Shown here: positions 1 to 11,089 of the stretch, one piece after another
Layout: every line of letters begins with the position of its first letter
Position numbering within the stretch: the first letter of the stretch is position 1
Assembly (NCBI GenBank): GCA_002633025.1
Contig: NMRB01000878.1
Span: forward strand, 119,217 to 183,216
DNA length: 64,000 bases
Direction: 5' to 3'
From: Notospermus geniculatus
Lineage: Eukaryota; Nemertea; Pilidiophora; Heteronemertea; Lineidae
Notes under the pieces: model-generated
The model's database searches: none
What the model was told of the DNA's origin: nothing
Seen by the model: the letters and a program-made list of their open reading frames with translations, nothing else
Made by a program: the position numbers and the translations under genes

Positions 1-589
1 ATTGGTTAAAATCCATGGGGTTTACATAGGCTACCCTACTTACCGACGGAGTCCGAAAGTGGGACAGAGGCTGATGAGCACGTGTTCAATCTGGGGCTCA
101 CGGGCGGCCGAGGTTGAGAAGCACGTGGATTTGTATTTAGAAGTGGATTTATATTTAGAAGTGGTTTGAGGTCAGTCTCTATCTTTAGCCATGCTAGCGT
201 CCAATGGAAATACCTAGTAAGTCACATTTTTGGAAAAAATGAGTTAAGGTCAAATTCGAATTTTCTAGGTATTTTTTCATCATAATAGACAGTTTTTGTT
301 TAAAAAATGTCCGCCAAGCTTCAGAATGAGAGAGGCAAAACATAGTAAGTGCACCACTCGGTCATTGCTTCCCAAAGTAAAACCTAGTAAGAGCACACTT
401 GCCTGTTTTGTGTAGTGATGTGGACCTGTGACTTGCTATGTTTTTCCTCTGTACCTCACTCAGGTGAGTCACTGAAGAGTGTTAGAGTGTTTAGGAAGTT
501 CGAAATGGTTTCAATTTTCAAACAAGAAAAGGACATCGGAGCGATGTCAATGGTTTCCGATGAGACGTTTACTACTCGAGAGCTAATTT

Positions 590-1375
590 ACTGTGACCTT
601 GACCTCTGACCTTGAGAAGTATTGCGTAACTGGAACAGGCATACTTGATTAAATTTATAGGAGATGGTTAATTCTGTCTTCTAATTAGTTTTTTCCTGAA
701 ATTCTGAGCAGATTTGCACTTTAGAATTCTTTGACCTTGACCTTGGCCTCTGACCTTCAAGGTCATTGCGTAATCTGAAAGCTCATCCTTGATAACCTAG
801 GCGTAGATGAAGGGTTTTAGGCTTCCACCATCACCAGGTTCTGTCTCATGTTATTTGTGATGGTTGGCTGTTACCTTGACCTCTGACCTTGAGAAGTATT
901 GCATAACTGGAACAGGATCCCTGATTAAACCTATCGGGGATGGTTAATTCAGGCTTCTAATTCGTTTTCTCCTGAAATTCCGAGGAGATTTGCACTTAAG
1001 AACTGTTTGACGTTGACCTTGACCTCTGACCTTCAAGGTCATTGCGTAATCTGAAAGCTCATCCTTGATAACCTAGGCGTAGATGAAGGTTTTAGGCTTC
1101 CACCATCACCAGGTTCTGTCTCATGTTATTTGTGATGGTTGGCTGTGACCTTGACCTCTGACCTTGAGAAGTATTTCATAACTGGAACAGGATCCCTGAT
1201 TAAACCTATCGGGGATGGTTAATTCAGGCTTCTAATTCGTTTTCTCCTGAAATTCCGAGGAGATTTGCACTTTAGAACTGTTTGACGTTGACCTTGACCT
1301 CAGACCTTCAAGGTCATTGCGTAATCTGATAACCTTGGTATAGGTGAAGGTTTTAGGCTTCTACCATCACGAGAT
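590..1375. repeat. Tandem repeat, about 276-bp unit, nearly 3 copies
   Basis: The marker GACCTTGAGAAGT occurs at 608, 885 and 1160, giving periods of 277 and 275 bp. Each unit holds GACCTTGACCTCTGACCTT, a GGGATGGTTAATTC block and an AAGGTCATTGCGTAATCTGA block. It lies inside the nested TIR element and looks like an internal expansion of that element. Confidence 0.85.
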
Positions 1376-1821
1376 TTTGACTTATGTCATGTTATCAAAT
1401 TTGAATATCAAATCTCACCATGATATCAGCAAATATCGTGCGACCGAGCAGGTGCAAACTGAAAATTTCAGTTGCAATAACATCCGTGGATGAGCTATGC
1501 TATGATGTTATGATACCAGTTTCAAGTTGCTTACTGTGGCAGCTTTCCTGATATGTCAAAATATCAAATTTGACTTACTAGTTTTTTACTTTTGCAAAGT
1601 CAGCATGAAAACAGAGGTAAAACATAGCAAGTCGCATTTAATTCTGTTATATAACATATTTTTTGAAACATCTTAAAATGTACTTCAGAACAATTAATTA
1701 GGCCTAGGCCTAGAAGTGTTTCCCACAACAAAACTCTTCCAAGTTGTCATTCCAACTCTTGATATTGGACCTGGAAACATAAACCCATTTTTCTCGAAAG
1801 TACCAAAATGTGACATACCAC

Positions 1822-1957
1822 GGCCCAGTTTCACGAAAGAAACTTAAGTCTAAAGTTTGACTTAAGTCATCATGTGACCAGGGTTTCCGCAAATCAGATG
1901 ACTTCATTTCAGACTTAAGTTTTTTCTTAGACTTAAGATTGTTTGTGAAACTGGGCC
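1822..1957. mobile_element. Hairpin MITE, GGCCCAGTTTCAC family
   Basis: GGCCCAGTTTCACGAAAGAA at the left pairs with the sequence ending GTGAAACTGGGCC at the right, and internal ACTTAAGTCT motifs repeat in both orientations. About 136 bp, lying near the right end of the 194-1980 element, so three elements are nested here. No coding content. Confidence 0.7.
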
Positions 1958-2922
1958 AAGGTATTTCCATTGTACGCAAGCATGGTGCAAGATGGGGTGT
2001 TCATGAGCGTTTTCATTTGTTTATTACGACGAGCCGTGGATTATCACTCACACTTTTTGTGCGAGTACTGGGTTGGGCTTGTTTTGTTTGATCATGATGG
2101 AGAGGGAGGGTTGCTTTGTTTACTTTTTTCAGTCGGTGTGTTGGCCTGAATTGAATGCACTTTGCGTAGGCTATGACAGCTTCTGTTCATTGGACTGTTT
2201 AGTGTATCAGGTTGAGCACTTCGTGCTCTTGTATCGAAGGCAGTTTTGTGCGTTTGTGCTCGCGAACATTCTTTATTTCAAACCCTTTCCACGTGAACAA
2301 TTTACGCCGTCAGGCTTGTCAATGAATTTGAATGTATTAACGATAATTTCAAAAATTCAAAATTTTACACAAGCCTGGCGGCGTAAATGGTTCACGTGGA
2401 AAGAGTTTGAAAAAGAATATTCGCACAAACACACAACACTGCCTTCGATACAAGAGCACGAAGTAAGTGCTCAACCTGATAGGCCTACTGCTACACTATA
2501 AAACAGTCCAATGGACAGAAGTTGTCATAGCCTGCGCAAAGTGCATTCAGTTCAGGCCAACACACCGACAGAAAAAAGTAAATCAACTCTCCCTCTCCAT
2601 CATGATGAAACAAAACAAGCCCAACCCAGTACTCGCACAAAAAGGGTGAGTGATAATCCACGGCTCGTCGTAATGAAAACGCTCATAATGCACCATGGCT
2701 AAAGATAGAGACTGACCTCAAACCACTTCTAAATATAAATCCACGTGCTTCTCAACCTCGGCGCCACATCGAGGTCGAACTAATTATACAAACCATCGTA
2801 TAGGTATTTGCTCGTCCGCCCGTCAGCCCGAGATTGAATGTGTGCTCATCAGCCTCCGTCCCACTTTCGGACTCCATCGGTAATAGCTGGCCTATGTAAA
2901 CCCCGCATGGATTTTAACCAAT

Positions 2923-3460
2923 CGGATTCATTTCTTAATTATGAAATCGGTAGAAAACCACAAAATGCCCGAAAAAACATATTAATCGCAAACTAATCGG
3001 TTTTATTATTAGCCCGGACACTACTACGCATAAAAAATAACATATACCAGCTTAATGTTTTGAAAGCCGATAATGATTTAGTGCCGAAAAGTGTGTCGAA
3101 AGCTCATTTTGGACCAAATATAATGGTCACTAAAGGGACTATAGGCCCACGTGAACCAACAATGAATGGAGTCTCCCTTTAAAGCCGCACACTATGCACC
3201 GCTACTCACTCCCCAGTTCGGCCGAAATATACCGGTAGTGCAACCTCATCTACAGGCGTGCGTAGTGTATAGAACCATAGAACCACATATTATAGCATTA
3301 TCCTGCATCGAGGTTTTGGGAATCCCCTTGGGGAATCCCCAATGCTGTGTGTAGTCTTACGCAGCCAGCCACACAGTACTGCTACGGTTCCCCAGATTCG
3401 AAACAGCGACTGGGTGACCGAGACTATGCTCATCGATTATAACCCATCTGTATAGTGTCT
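2923..3460. other. Unassigned intergenic stretch
   Basis: Between the foldback element and the segmental duplication. I see no convincing gene, only a short palindrome near 3320-3341 built on GGGAATCCCC. AT-rich on the left, mixed on the right. Confidence 0.4.
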
Positions 3461-3542
3461 GGCTTTAAGAAACAGGTGTATAAAGATAGTTGCTTACATC
3501 ACACCGGCAACATGGACGACCACAGTCCATGGCCAGATGTTA

Positions 3543-3689
3543 TATCTGCCAGTGTTTCTGTGGGTGAGTGTTTCCCCTTATTGTTTGGCAGATAGATCGA
3601 CATGTTTCTCTGTGTGTCCTCTATTATCAAGTCACCGCTTATTCCGTCAGACAATAGGAGGGGAACACTCACAGATGGGAAACACTGGC
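3543..3689. mobile_element. Hairpin MITE with 8-bp target duplication
   Basis: CTGCCAGTGTTTCTGTGGG on the left pairs with the region ending AACACTGGCAG on the right. AGATGTTA flanks both sides (3535-3542 and 3690-3697). Copy B lacks this segment and reads directly from the left flank into CGGCTTTCGC. Confidence 0.75.
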
Positions 3690-3756
3690 AGATGTTACAC
3701 CGGCTTTCGCTTCACTCTCTACACCACTTTAGCATTCTTTTTTTTCTCTAGGCACA

Positions 3757-3981
3757 ATGAAGAGCACACAGCTTTACACTCGACAAAGACATGGCCAAGG
3801 ATTTGGCTATTTCACACAAAATGACGGTGATATAATACATAAAAAGAGGGTCGGGAATTATGGCAGGTCAAATCTTGAATGCGTTTTGACATTTTCGACC
3901 TCTCAAATAATCAATAGCTGCTGCACCAGTGTCCTTTTCGACAAACATATTTTTTTCTGTTGGTATTTTATTCCCGACTGA
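3757..3981 (+). CDS. Hypothetical short ORF or exon, conserved in copy B
   Basis: Open frame of 74 codons beginning MKSTQLYTRQRHGQGF and ending at a TGA. It is preceded by a pyrimidine tract and TCTCTAG, which resembles a splice acceptor. The same frame is kept in copy B at 46580-46804 with only a few residue changes, which is mild support for coding or for very recent duplication. The C-terminal part is Cys/Phe-rich and hydrophobic. I recognise no domain; it may be non-coding. Confidence 0.3.
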   Translation: MKSTQLYTRQRHGQGFGYFTQNDGDIIHKKRVGNYGRSNLECVLTFSTSQIINSCCTSVLFDKHIFFCWYFIPD

Positions 3982-4003
3982 ACTGCACAAAGAGGACTAT
4001 TTA

Positions 4004-4731
4004 GTCCATGAGCCAGACCGATTTTGACTACCAATTTCGTGACCAGATCCAACATTGATTTTTGATCAGTCTGATGTCTGAGGTGTCTGAAATCATGTGA
4101 TGGACATTTCAATTCAGTAGCTTTATACCCCTAATTGAGATTCTTAAAATCGTTCATTGGAATCCCATTGCAATAATTACACAGACTTGTATTACAAATT
4201 GAGGTGTCTATATACAGCTAACTTTTTTCTCGTCGGTTTTAGACCCCATAAATGTATTACGAATAGATAGAAATATGGCGCTTCTCAGTCAGTTAGGCCT
4301 GTTTAGAATATGCGATAATTAGTATTGGTTATAAAAATGGCATTTTCAGTGATTTTGATGGATTTGGGGCAAAATTTGACATATACGTCATTTCTATGTT
4401 ACAGCGATGTCATATAATGTTTAAAATATAGCTATTTGACTGAGAGGTGCCATATTTCTATCTATTGGTAATACATTTATAGGGTCTAAAACCTACGAGA
4501 AAAAAGTTAGCTGTACATAGACACCTCAATTTGTAATACAAGTCTGTGTAAGTATTGCAATGGGATTCCAATGAACAATTTTAAGAATCTTAATTAGGGA
4601 TATAAAGCTACTGAATTGAAATGTCCATCACATGATTTCAGACACCTCAGACATCAGACTGATCAAAAATCAATGTTGGATCTGGTCACGAAATTGGTAG
4701 TCTAACTGAAAAATTTGGGAGTATCATGGAC
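4004..4731. mobile_element. Foldback element, 728 bp
   Basis: Left arm (about 4022-4300) and right arm (about 4437-4706) are near-perfect reverse complements of roughly 275 bp with a loop of about 140 bp. Outer ends read GTCCATGA and TCATGGAC. ATTTA flanks it on both sides (3999-4003 and 4734-4738). Copy B at about 46820 has the uninterrupted site. No coding capacity. Confidence 0.85.
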
Positions 4732-5299
4732 TAATTTATTTTCAAGGAAGTAGAGAGCCAGGGGCATATTTTTAATTGATTTTAATTGTTATGCAATACG
4801 AGACGACGCTTCTATATATTATTACTGAGTTGGCGATTTGCGTAATTTCACACATCTCCTCTGAAAGCACCGTACGGATTGCCGTGATTTTCCACATATA
4901 TATGCTTCGGGTTTGTCCGAAGACATTCCACCCACTTTTATTTGCAATATTTAAAAAAAAATAACATTTTATTGCACTTTTATTGCCGTTGTTATCACGA
5001 TACATGTACCGACCGCCAGCGCGCGCCATCTATCGTTAATTAGACACACCACAGGAGTGAAAGACGTTTCATAACGTGGTGTATGTGCACGTTTTACAAT
5101 GCATTGAAGCACAGGGTGTATTGTCTTCGAGGCTCTGGGATACAATAAATAGATCGAAGTGGCTATTTATCAAGCCCGGCTCGCTGAACAGTACGCAAAA
5201 TTGGGCTTAAACGTCGAGCTGGCCGTATTTCCGGAACCAGGTGACAAATACTCTACCATAGTCTTCAATGTGTTGATTGGCACATTGCAAAGATGTTGG

Positions 5300-5345
5300 G
5301 CTTACACCCCTGAGGTCGAGGGTTCGATTCCCGTGTGGTCTTTCA
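5300..5345 (+). repeat. tRNA-like B box, possible SINE relic
   Basis: GAGGGTTCGATTCCCGTGTG resembles a T-arm with a pol III B box (GGTTCGATTCC), preceded by a possible anticodon-arm remnant. No convincing A box precedes it and acceptor pairing is poor. A decayed tRNA-derived SINE is more likely than a functional tRNA. Confidence 0.3.
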
Positions 5346-6186
5346 TTGTGTTTTTTCATTATTTTTCTTTTTTTGTTTTCCTTTTCTTAGAAAATTATGT
5401 TGACTTTTCCAAATTTCTACAAAGAACAGCTGGTTAATTTTTTTTCCTAGTGGTGACGCTGATAAAATCGTCTACAGAATCTTTGCATCATCCTGGGCAC
5501 ACCCTGGTTTTCGGACTCGCCGGCAAATTCTGACCCACGAACCCCAGCGGATTAATCTTGAGACTGACGAAAACCGAGAGTCTGAAGCTAGGCATGCGAC
5601 CACAGTGTCTAAGATTTGGGTCATCACGCAGAAACAAGGGTTGAAAAAAGGATAAATTGGCTTCGGAGACCCCATGTTGCGAGCAATGAAACACCACCAC
5701 ACTGCCGACTTCCCAACTAAACAAGCTGAAGCCATTGCATATTCATGAGGAGGCCTGTCTTTATTACCAGCTCGACGAACAATGCCGATTTTGAAGCTTG
5801 CTTGTCAAGCTAGCTCGATAAATAACACTGAATCCACGTACTCCTCATCGAGCGGCTTGACAAATAAGACCGAAAGTAGTGCTTATTCATCGAGCGGCTC
5901 GATAAATAAACCCGGTCTAAATAGATATCATACACTACTGTGGTAGAGTCGGCATTGTTTTTGGCCACCGATAGGGCCCGGGCGATAGGGCCATCATCAT
6001 GTTAAATCATTCCTCAGGATTGATGACGCGATGATAGCCTGCATTGTGATTTATTCTGGCCCTTTCACACAGGGGTTGCCTATTCCACGACAATGAATAG
6101 GCCTACATCCCAAGGACAAACATTTCATATGGGCATAGGCCTATTCCTCCAAAATCCAGTTTTCTCTCACGGCAAACCACAGTGAG

Positions 6187-6593
6187 TTCGTCTACAACCT
6201 TGCATGCCTTGAGACACCCCTGAGACACCCTTTAAGCATGGCGCACACGAGCGACTAAAACGGGGGCGACTACCGATGCGACTACTACGTCGCATGCGAT
6301 AATTACCTTTGAGGTCGATCAGTGATGTCATCCGCGACATCACTGATCTTCCAATGAAGCATTTGTCGCAAACGAGTCAACAAAAACTAAAAAAACTACA
6401 AATATGTTCAGTCGCTGCTGTGGTTGCAAGGCCGGTCGCCTAGAAAATCGCTCAAAAAATCGCTCGTGTGCGCCATGCTTTAGTATGTATGCATCCCCTC
6501 TGTACTATAATGTCTGTATATATTTGTACAGCGGGGATGCATACATACTAAACAGGGTGTCTCAGGGGTGTCTCAAGGTTGTAGACGAACTCC
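6187..6593. mobile_element. Nested small hairpin MITEs
   Basis: An outer inverted repeat (GAGTTCGTCTACAACCTTG at 6185-6203; partner near 6575-6593, both next to GAGACACCCCTGAGACACCC blocks) encloses two inner hairpins. One is bounded by AAGCATGGCGCACACGAGCG (about 6234-6481). The other is bounded by AGTATGTATGCATCCCC (about 6482-6549). This looks like two insertions into one short element. Confidence 0.65.
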
Positions 6594-6732
6594 TGTGGGC
6601 AAACTTGCACTCTCTAGAGCCCGGTCGTACCACAACATTCGCGTCAAAGTAATCCAGACTCGGACACAACGCCAAGTCGGGGACCGGACACTTACATTTA
6701 GATCTACACCGTTACCTTCAAAGAGACCTTAT

Positions 6733-7001
6733 CAGGGTCGGATCCAGGGGGCCGTGTGGGGCGTAGGCCTACGCCCCCCCCCCCATTTTTTTGGGCAGAG
6801 TAAGATTTTTCTAGCAAGAAAAATTAAATCACATAAAAATTGGAGTAATATTTTGCTCTCATGCAGATGCCAGGAAAATGCATCCAAAACCACATATTTA
6901 AATTGTCATATTTTTCTTGGGGTGAGCAGCTTCTCACTCTCAGTGCTCACCAACTCCATCGAGCTACGCCCCCTTTTCTGTCAACTCAGGATCCGGCCCT
7001 G
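6733..7001. mobile_element. MITE with CAGGGTCGGATCC ends
   Basis: Ends CAGGGTCGGATCC and GGATCCGGCCCTG are inverted. The interior has a run of C and a TTTTTCTTGGGGTGAGCAGC block. Related sequences occur at 51062-51312, 51958-52200 and, more decayed, around 56063-56243, so it is a dispersed family. Confidence 0.65.
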
Positions 7002-7307
7002 CTTATGGAGGTAATATTGTACAACCAAGACATCACAACGCCATCGGACAGCTCACGACCAAAAACCGTGCGTAGCACCAAGAATATATAATATAATATA
7101 TTCTTGGTAGCACGGGTAACCGCTAGTTTATATAAATTAACAGAAAATGAGTCAAAGTGAATAAAAAGTCATTTCCCAATTACGTAACTGCTTAAAAACT
7201 CCAAAGAATAGGCTTATCTGATTCCAAGGCACCATTTTCCTACATGTTGATAACACATTTATTGGGACGGTGTAAATCCAACCGTTCAAAAGTTACATGT
7301 ACATGTA

Positions 7308-8485
7308 GCTGAAGTACAGTCATTGACATAAGTTTATCTGCACCTACTACCTTGAATATTTCAAATACTACTGGGCCAATTTTAACACGGTTTGTACAAC
7401 ATGAAAGTATATAACCTTGGTCATATTTCTGCATCAAACTTTGGAAATTTTGAAATATCATAATTATGTAATACCTCATTAGAAAACCCCCTAAAACTCA
7501 ACATTTTTATTATGGAATTTTTTTGTGACTTTCGTTACAGGGTTGATAGAGTGGAAGTTTCTAAGGATTTTGAGCTTTGTTTCGTCAAAATATCTTGAGT
7601 GGTTGCTGAAATATTTGAGATTATCAAAATTTCGATATTTTGAGAATTTCCAATTTTTCAAAAAAATTTGATAGAGCTCACCTAGAAACGTAGGAGAATG
7701 AAGTTTTAGAAATTTCAGCGTAAACTGGTTGGAAGTTACAGCTGTTTAAGTTAAAGAGTTTAGCATATCAACATTTTGATATTCTGAAAATATGAATATC
7801 TCGGCCCAGTTAAAGTAAAAAGTTCCAAAATTTTGTAAGCCCATATTCTGAGGTTAGCTTTAACTAATGACATCAAAATTTCCTGAAAAACACGAAAATC
7901 TCAAACTATCAAAATTTTGATAATCTCAAATATCTCAGCAACACTGTTAAAAATATCTGTAAATTTACAGCAGAATTTTCACTGCAAGGTTGCTGTAAAA
8001 TTCATTTCACTGCAAACTGCTGTTTTTTTCACTGGAATTTAACAGCAAGATTACAGTTTCTCAGTTTTAAAGACAACATTCGTTGTAGAATTTATACAAT
8101 TTTGCTGTCAAAATACAGTAAACGGATGGTGTCAAAATACAGAAAAGTGCTGTGTTACTCTGCTGCCAGCAAAGTGCTGTCAACATTTTTAACAGTGAAC
8201 CACTTGAGATATTTTGATGAAACAAAGCCCAAAATCCTTAGAAAGTTCCATTCTATCAAAACTGCAACAAAAGTAAAAAAAATTCCATAATAAAAATGTT
8301 GATTTTTAGGGGGTGTTCTAATGAGCTATTACATAATTATGATATTTCCAAATTTCCAAAATTTTGATGCAGAAATATGAGCAAGGTTATATACTTTCAT
8401 GTGGTACAAACCGTGTTAAAATTGGCCCAGTAGTATTTGAAATATTCAAGGTAGTAGGTGTAGATAAACTTATGTCAATGACTGT
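7308..8485. mobile_element. Foldback element, family 1 member A (1.18 kb)
   Basis: Left arm from ACAGTCATTGACATAAG pairs with the right arm ending CTTATGTCAATGACTGT, with extended inverted similarity over about 350-600 bp each. The arms are rich in TTTTGATATTT-type motifs. A second, independent member lies at 39857-40770. Copy B lacks this segment, which defines the borders. A separate MITE (7942-8197) interrupts the right arm. Confidence 0.85.
7942..8197. mobile_element. MITE with CACTGTTAAAAAT ends
   Basis: CACTGTTAAAAAT at the left and ATTTTTAACAGTG at the right are inverted. The interior holds repeated TGTAAATTTACAG and TGCTGTAAAATT motifs. It splits the right arm of the foldback; family member B (around 40470) shows the uninterrupted sequence. 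A related element is at 22263-22568. Confidence 0.75.
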
Positions 8486-8514
8486 ACATCGTCTCCTATT
8501 CTCTTGTACACGTA

Positions 8515-8848
8515 TAGCGTGTTCGATTACATGTACTTCCTCGGGCAGCCCCGGAAGGAACAAGCTGAGCGTGCGCACAACAGCCAGTAATCGAACGGTC
8601 TCGTGCCTTCCTCGGGGAAACCATCATGGCGGCCATAGATGATAAATTTGTCGCCGTCCACAGTAACTTTCCCTAACGTTGCCGCCATTTTGAAACAATG
8701 CATCCTGGGAAGGTTGCACGAGAAGCCCGCCTCGGCGGGTAGGGCTAGTCGCGCCTGGTCCGAGGAAGCCCCGATGACGCAGTTCCGGTGTAAACGAACA
8801 GTGTAGCGTCTGTTCCGAGCTAGCTCATGGAAGTAAACGAATGGCCTA
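8515..8848. mobile_element. GC-rich insertion with imperfect inverted ends
   Basis: Absent from copy B. The ends resemble TAGCGTGTTCGATTAC and GTAAACGAACAGTGTA. The interior includes GCCGCCATTTTGAAACAATG and a GCCCGCCTCGGCGGG palindrome and is CpG-rich compared with its surroundings. No ORF of note. Confidence 0.55.
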
Positions 8849-9050
8849 GTACAAAGCTCAGATTTTCAGTTTTTTGTTGCGTCCATCGGCGTCCAAAGAT
8901 AAAGCCAGTTCCCAAAATGTAAAACGCCCTAGCGGCTGTTACCGGCAAAAAAATATTTGGCAAATGACTTTTCTAGCTGAATGCTGGGTACCCAAGGGTC
9001 CTAAACCTGGGTTCAGATTTGCTCTAACACGATGTTTCCGCAAAACGTCA

Positions 9051-9179
9051 TAAAGCTGCTTTTACCGGACACCCGGAATGCGAAATGCGGAAGTGGTATA
9101 TGCTATGCATTTTCGCATACAACATATCGCTTCTGCATCCCGTACACCGCATTCCGGATGTCTGGTGAACGCGGCTTTA
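9051..9179. mobile_element. MITE with TAAAGC...GCTTTA ends
   Basis: Outer TAAAGCTGCTTTTACCGG pairs with the end GAACGCGGCTTTA, and inner GGACACCCGGAATGCG with CGCATTCCGGATGTC. Also present at 47272-47407 in copy B, so it predates the duplication. A third, diverged member lies near 22144-22262. Confidence 0.7.
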
Positions 9180-9450
9180 GGGATGTGGAATGGAGATGGC
9201 GATTGTGGGATTCGCTCTAAAAATATCAGAAGCCTACATGTATGTAGGCCATCGGTATGTACAGGATAAATCTATACAGACAGTAGGCTTCAGTCATCGC
9301 CAAATTCCAAACGGAAGACACGCTCATATCTCATGAAATGGCGGAAAAGCTGTCACAAAACAAATACTAGAGAAGCTGGTTATACGTCTAGGCCTGACAC
9401 GGCTATCATACACTCAAAAATTGCCGTAGAGCATTCACTTGCCAGATGTT

Positions 9451-9914
9451 TCACACCCATCTCGCCTATCGATAGGCCTATGGAACATGCACATACTGAG
9501 CTAAGGGACGAACAAAAACACCCCAAGTTGAGCCTAGCTAATATGAGAACCAAGGTCGAAATGAAAATAGACGGAAAACAGTACTAAGAATGCTCACCTC
9601 ATACATAGTCATCCTGAGAATATCAGGCGTTCTTACTGCTCGCTCCCTTCGTCACCGCAGACAAATCCCTGAGGAAATCCGCCTGATTTGCTGGGGTAGG
9701 GCCTACTTGGCGCACGAGAAAATGCGCCCAATCAGCGAACGCCATTCTGAGTCACCTTAAGATGTCTCGTAGACTACGAGACAATTGTCTCGTAGTGTCA
9801 CGCACAACAGAGTGCTGAAGTACCTCAGCTTCCCCACCTCACCCTAACTAGAGATCAGTTACACGTATACATGTATAACGGCCCTTGTAATATTCACAGC
9901 CAAGCAGCTGACAC
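9451..9914. other. Unassigned, between copy A and Harbinger
   Basis: No recognisable gene. A short palindromic stretch with GTCTCGTAGACTACGAGAC at about 9765-9783 followed by AATTGTCTCGTAG is the only structure seen. Any upstream gag or protease part of the gypsy element at 13430 is not visible here. Confidence 0.4.
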
Positions 9915-10286
9915 TGGGTGATATGAATAAAAATTAGCATTTACTTATCAAAGCAATTGCTTGAAGTAGAAGCAGCTTACACTAAAAGCCAAAGATAATA
10001 CTTCATTTCATATGAATAAAGAGAACCTTTCGCTGCAAACACTTTGCTTGGAATCCTGAAGCTATTGCTACAAGGTCAATCCTCGATGTCACATTTCCCA
10101 TTGACAGGCTATGCGGTAAGCGCGGTTTCCGCACTGGTGTCATGCTACGTGAAGTGGAACTGGCAGAATAAACCCATTGTTGGCTGAGGTTATGTGAGGG
10201 CACCAAAGTTATATGATGGCTACAAGGCCCACAGGACTTCAGTTTACTGGTGTTGGTTGTGCTTGCTTCAGGGATTAGTGTTCAAG

Positions 10287-10638
10287 ATGTCAGATTCAGA
10301 CTCGCCTTCAGTTGACGCTGGGACCGTCCACCCTCAGATGAAGTTCGTTCTCATTTTGAAGGAATACCCAGTGTTACTCAGCAAGTCTCAATTACCGAAT
10401 ATTAAGGAACGAAAGGCGGCCGCCATCAAGGATGTTGTAAACAAGTATCAACAACAAACCGGACTGGTTTTCACCGAAAAACAGTTGACCAAGAAGATAA
10501 CGAACATGAAAAACGACGTGAAAACGAAATCGGACGTCATGAAAACTGGTAATAAACCTATAGTTTTGAAAGATTGGGAGAAGTTGCTGCTACAACTAAT
10601 GCAAGCAGAGACGAATCCAACAATCAGCTGTGTGGAAG
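10287..10638 (+). CDS. Harbinger Myb/MADF-like accessory protein, first exon
   Basis: The start MSDSDSPSVD is chosen at 10287 because upstream in-frame sequence looks non-coding. The core (roughly residues 17-105) is helical and basic, with KFVLILKEYPVLLSK, a KERKAAAIKDVV segment and a TEKQLTKKITNMKNDVKTK segment. This is the layout of the SANT/Myb or MADF-type DNA-binding protein encoded by PIF/Harbinger elements, which helps nuclear import and end recognition of the transposase. The exon ends in AAG|GTAACA. A plausible acceptor (TTTTTTGCAG) is at 10767. Confidence 0.6.
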
Positions 10639-10767
10639 GTAACATCTCTGTTTTATTTGCGCGTATTTACTACAACAAAATTAGTGTCGTTCTCTTTGAA
10701 ACAAAGGTAAACAACAAAAACAACAAAAAGGCAAGTGTATGCAGAGTGTCTTTCATGTTTTTTGCAG

Positions 10768-11089
10768 GAGGGCTGTCAGTTGGACTACCTATAAGAAACG
10801 CTCTTCCTCAGCAACATCCACTCTTGCAGCCAAATCGACTGTCGACCCGCCACTTCAAGGTGCTGTCCAAATTCCACTTCAGGAAACTAGTAAGATGGAC
10901 GGCGCCAAGAAATCCGAAGCTATCCCACCGAGGCCTGAAAAAAAACCGAGAATGCTTTCACAGGAAACAGAAGCGTTGTGTTGTGTTGGTAGCGTTGTGT
11001 TAACGTTAGGGTGCAGGAGTGTCATCTGGAAAGCCCATAACCTCTATGCACCAACCTTTCCTAATCGTCATGGAGAAATTCGGCTATAG
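10768..11089 (+). pseudogene. Possible second exon of the Myb-like protein
   Basis: After the TTTTTTGCAG acceptor there is a Lys/Ser/Pro-rich open frame (segments such as WTTYKKRSSSATSTLAAK and AIPPRPEKKPRML) that resembles a disordered tail. Joining the obvious donor to this acceptor does not give that frame. Either an indel has broken the gene or another splice site is used. The end of this frame runs into the duplicated segment at 10986. Confidence 0.35.

Larger units (their letters stand above)
194..1980. mobile_element. Nested 1.79-kb TIR element with CATG target duplication
   Basis: The element starts CTAGCGTCCAATGGAAATAC, and its right end read in reverse starts CTTGCGTACAATGGAAATAC (18 of 20 match). 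It is flanked by CATG at 190-193 and 1981-1984. The uninterrupted partner arm of the host foldback (about 2690-2702) reads AGCCATGGTGC in reverse, which is exactly the empty site with one CATG. It carries a tandem repeat and a smaller hairpin but no recognisable protein. Confidence 0.8.
1..2922. mobile_element. Foldback / long-TIR element (2.9 kb), interrupted
   Basis: The first 189 bases, starting ATTGGTTAAAATCCATG, recur as a reverse complement at about 2695-2922, ending in ATTTTAACCAAT. The inner part at 1985-2322 pairs with 2356-2705. Together these make a long hairpin with arms of about 530-570 bp and a loop of about 35 bases. The left arm is split by the nested element at 194-1980. No transposase is visible, so it is probably non-autonomous. 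The left end coincides with the window edge, so it may extend further left. Confidence 0.8.
4812..7128. other. 2.3-kb insertion block absent from copy B
   Basis: Copy B joins the sequences flanking this block directly. Inside are a tRNA-like T-arm near 5320-5345, short repeats of the type GCTCGATAAATAA around 5160, 5810 and 5900, nested small hairpins (6187-6593), a GGATCC-ended MITE (6733-7001) and a short AT palindrome (7078-7107). I find no gene. The block is probably a composite of several insertions. Confidence 0.5.
3461..9450. repeat. Segmental duplication, copy A (insertion-laden)
   Basis: Blocks at 3461-3542, 3698-4003, 4734-4812, 7128-7307, about 8486-8514 and 8849-9450 match, in order and orientation, the compact copy at 46461-47835. 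The blocks are separated in this copy by five insertions described separately. Copy B therefore serves as an empty-site reference. Whether the duplicated unit is itself a repeat family or a chromosomal duplication cannot be decided here. Confidence 0.8.

Noticed and set aside
5290-5345. Functional tRNA gene
   Set aside because: Only a T-arm-like segment is convincing; no A box and poor stems.
6568-7014. 148-codon open frame near 6.6-7.0 kb
   Set aside because: It runs across two unrelated MITEs and a C-run; no domain and no homologous frame in related copies.
10194-11003. Single 269-residue protein read through the Harbinger partner gene
   Set aside because: Residues after about 148 are low-quality and an intron with GTAACA and TTTTTTGCAG better explains the break; the N-terminal part before 10287 also looks non-coding.
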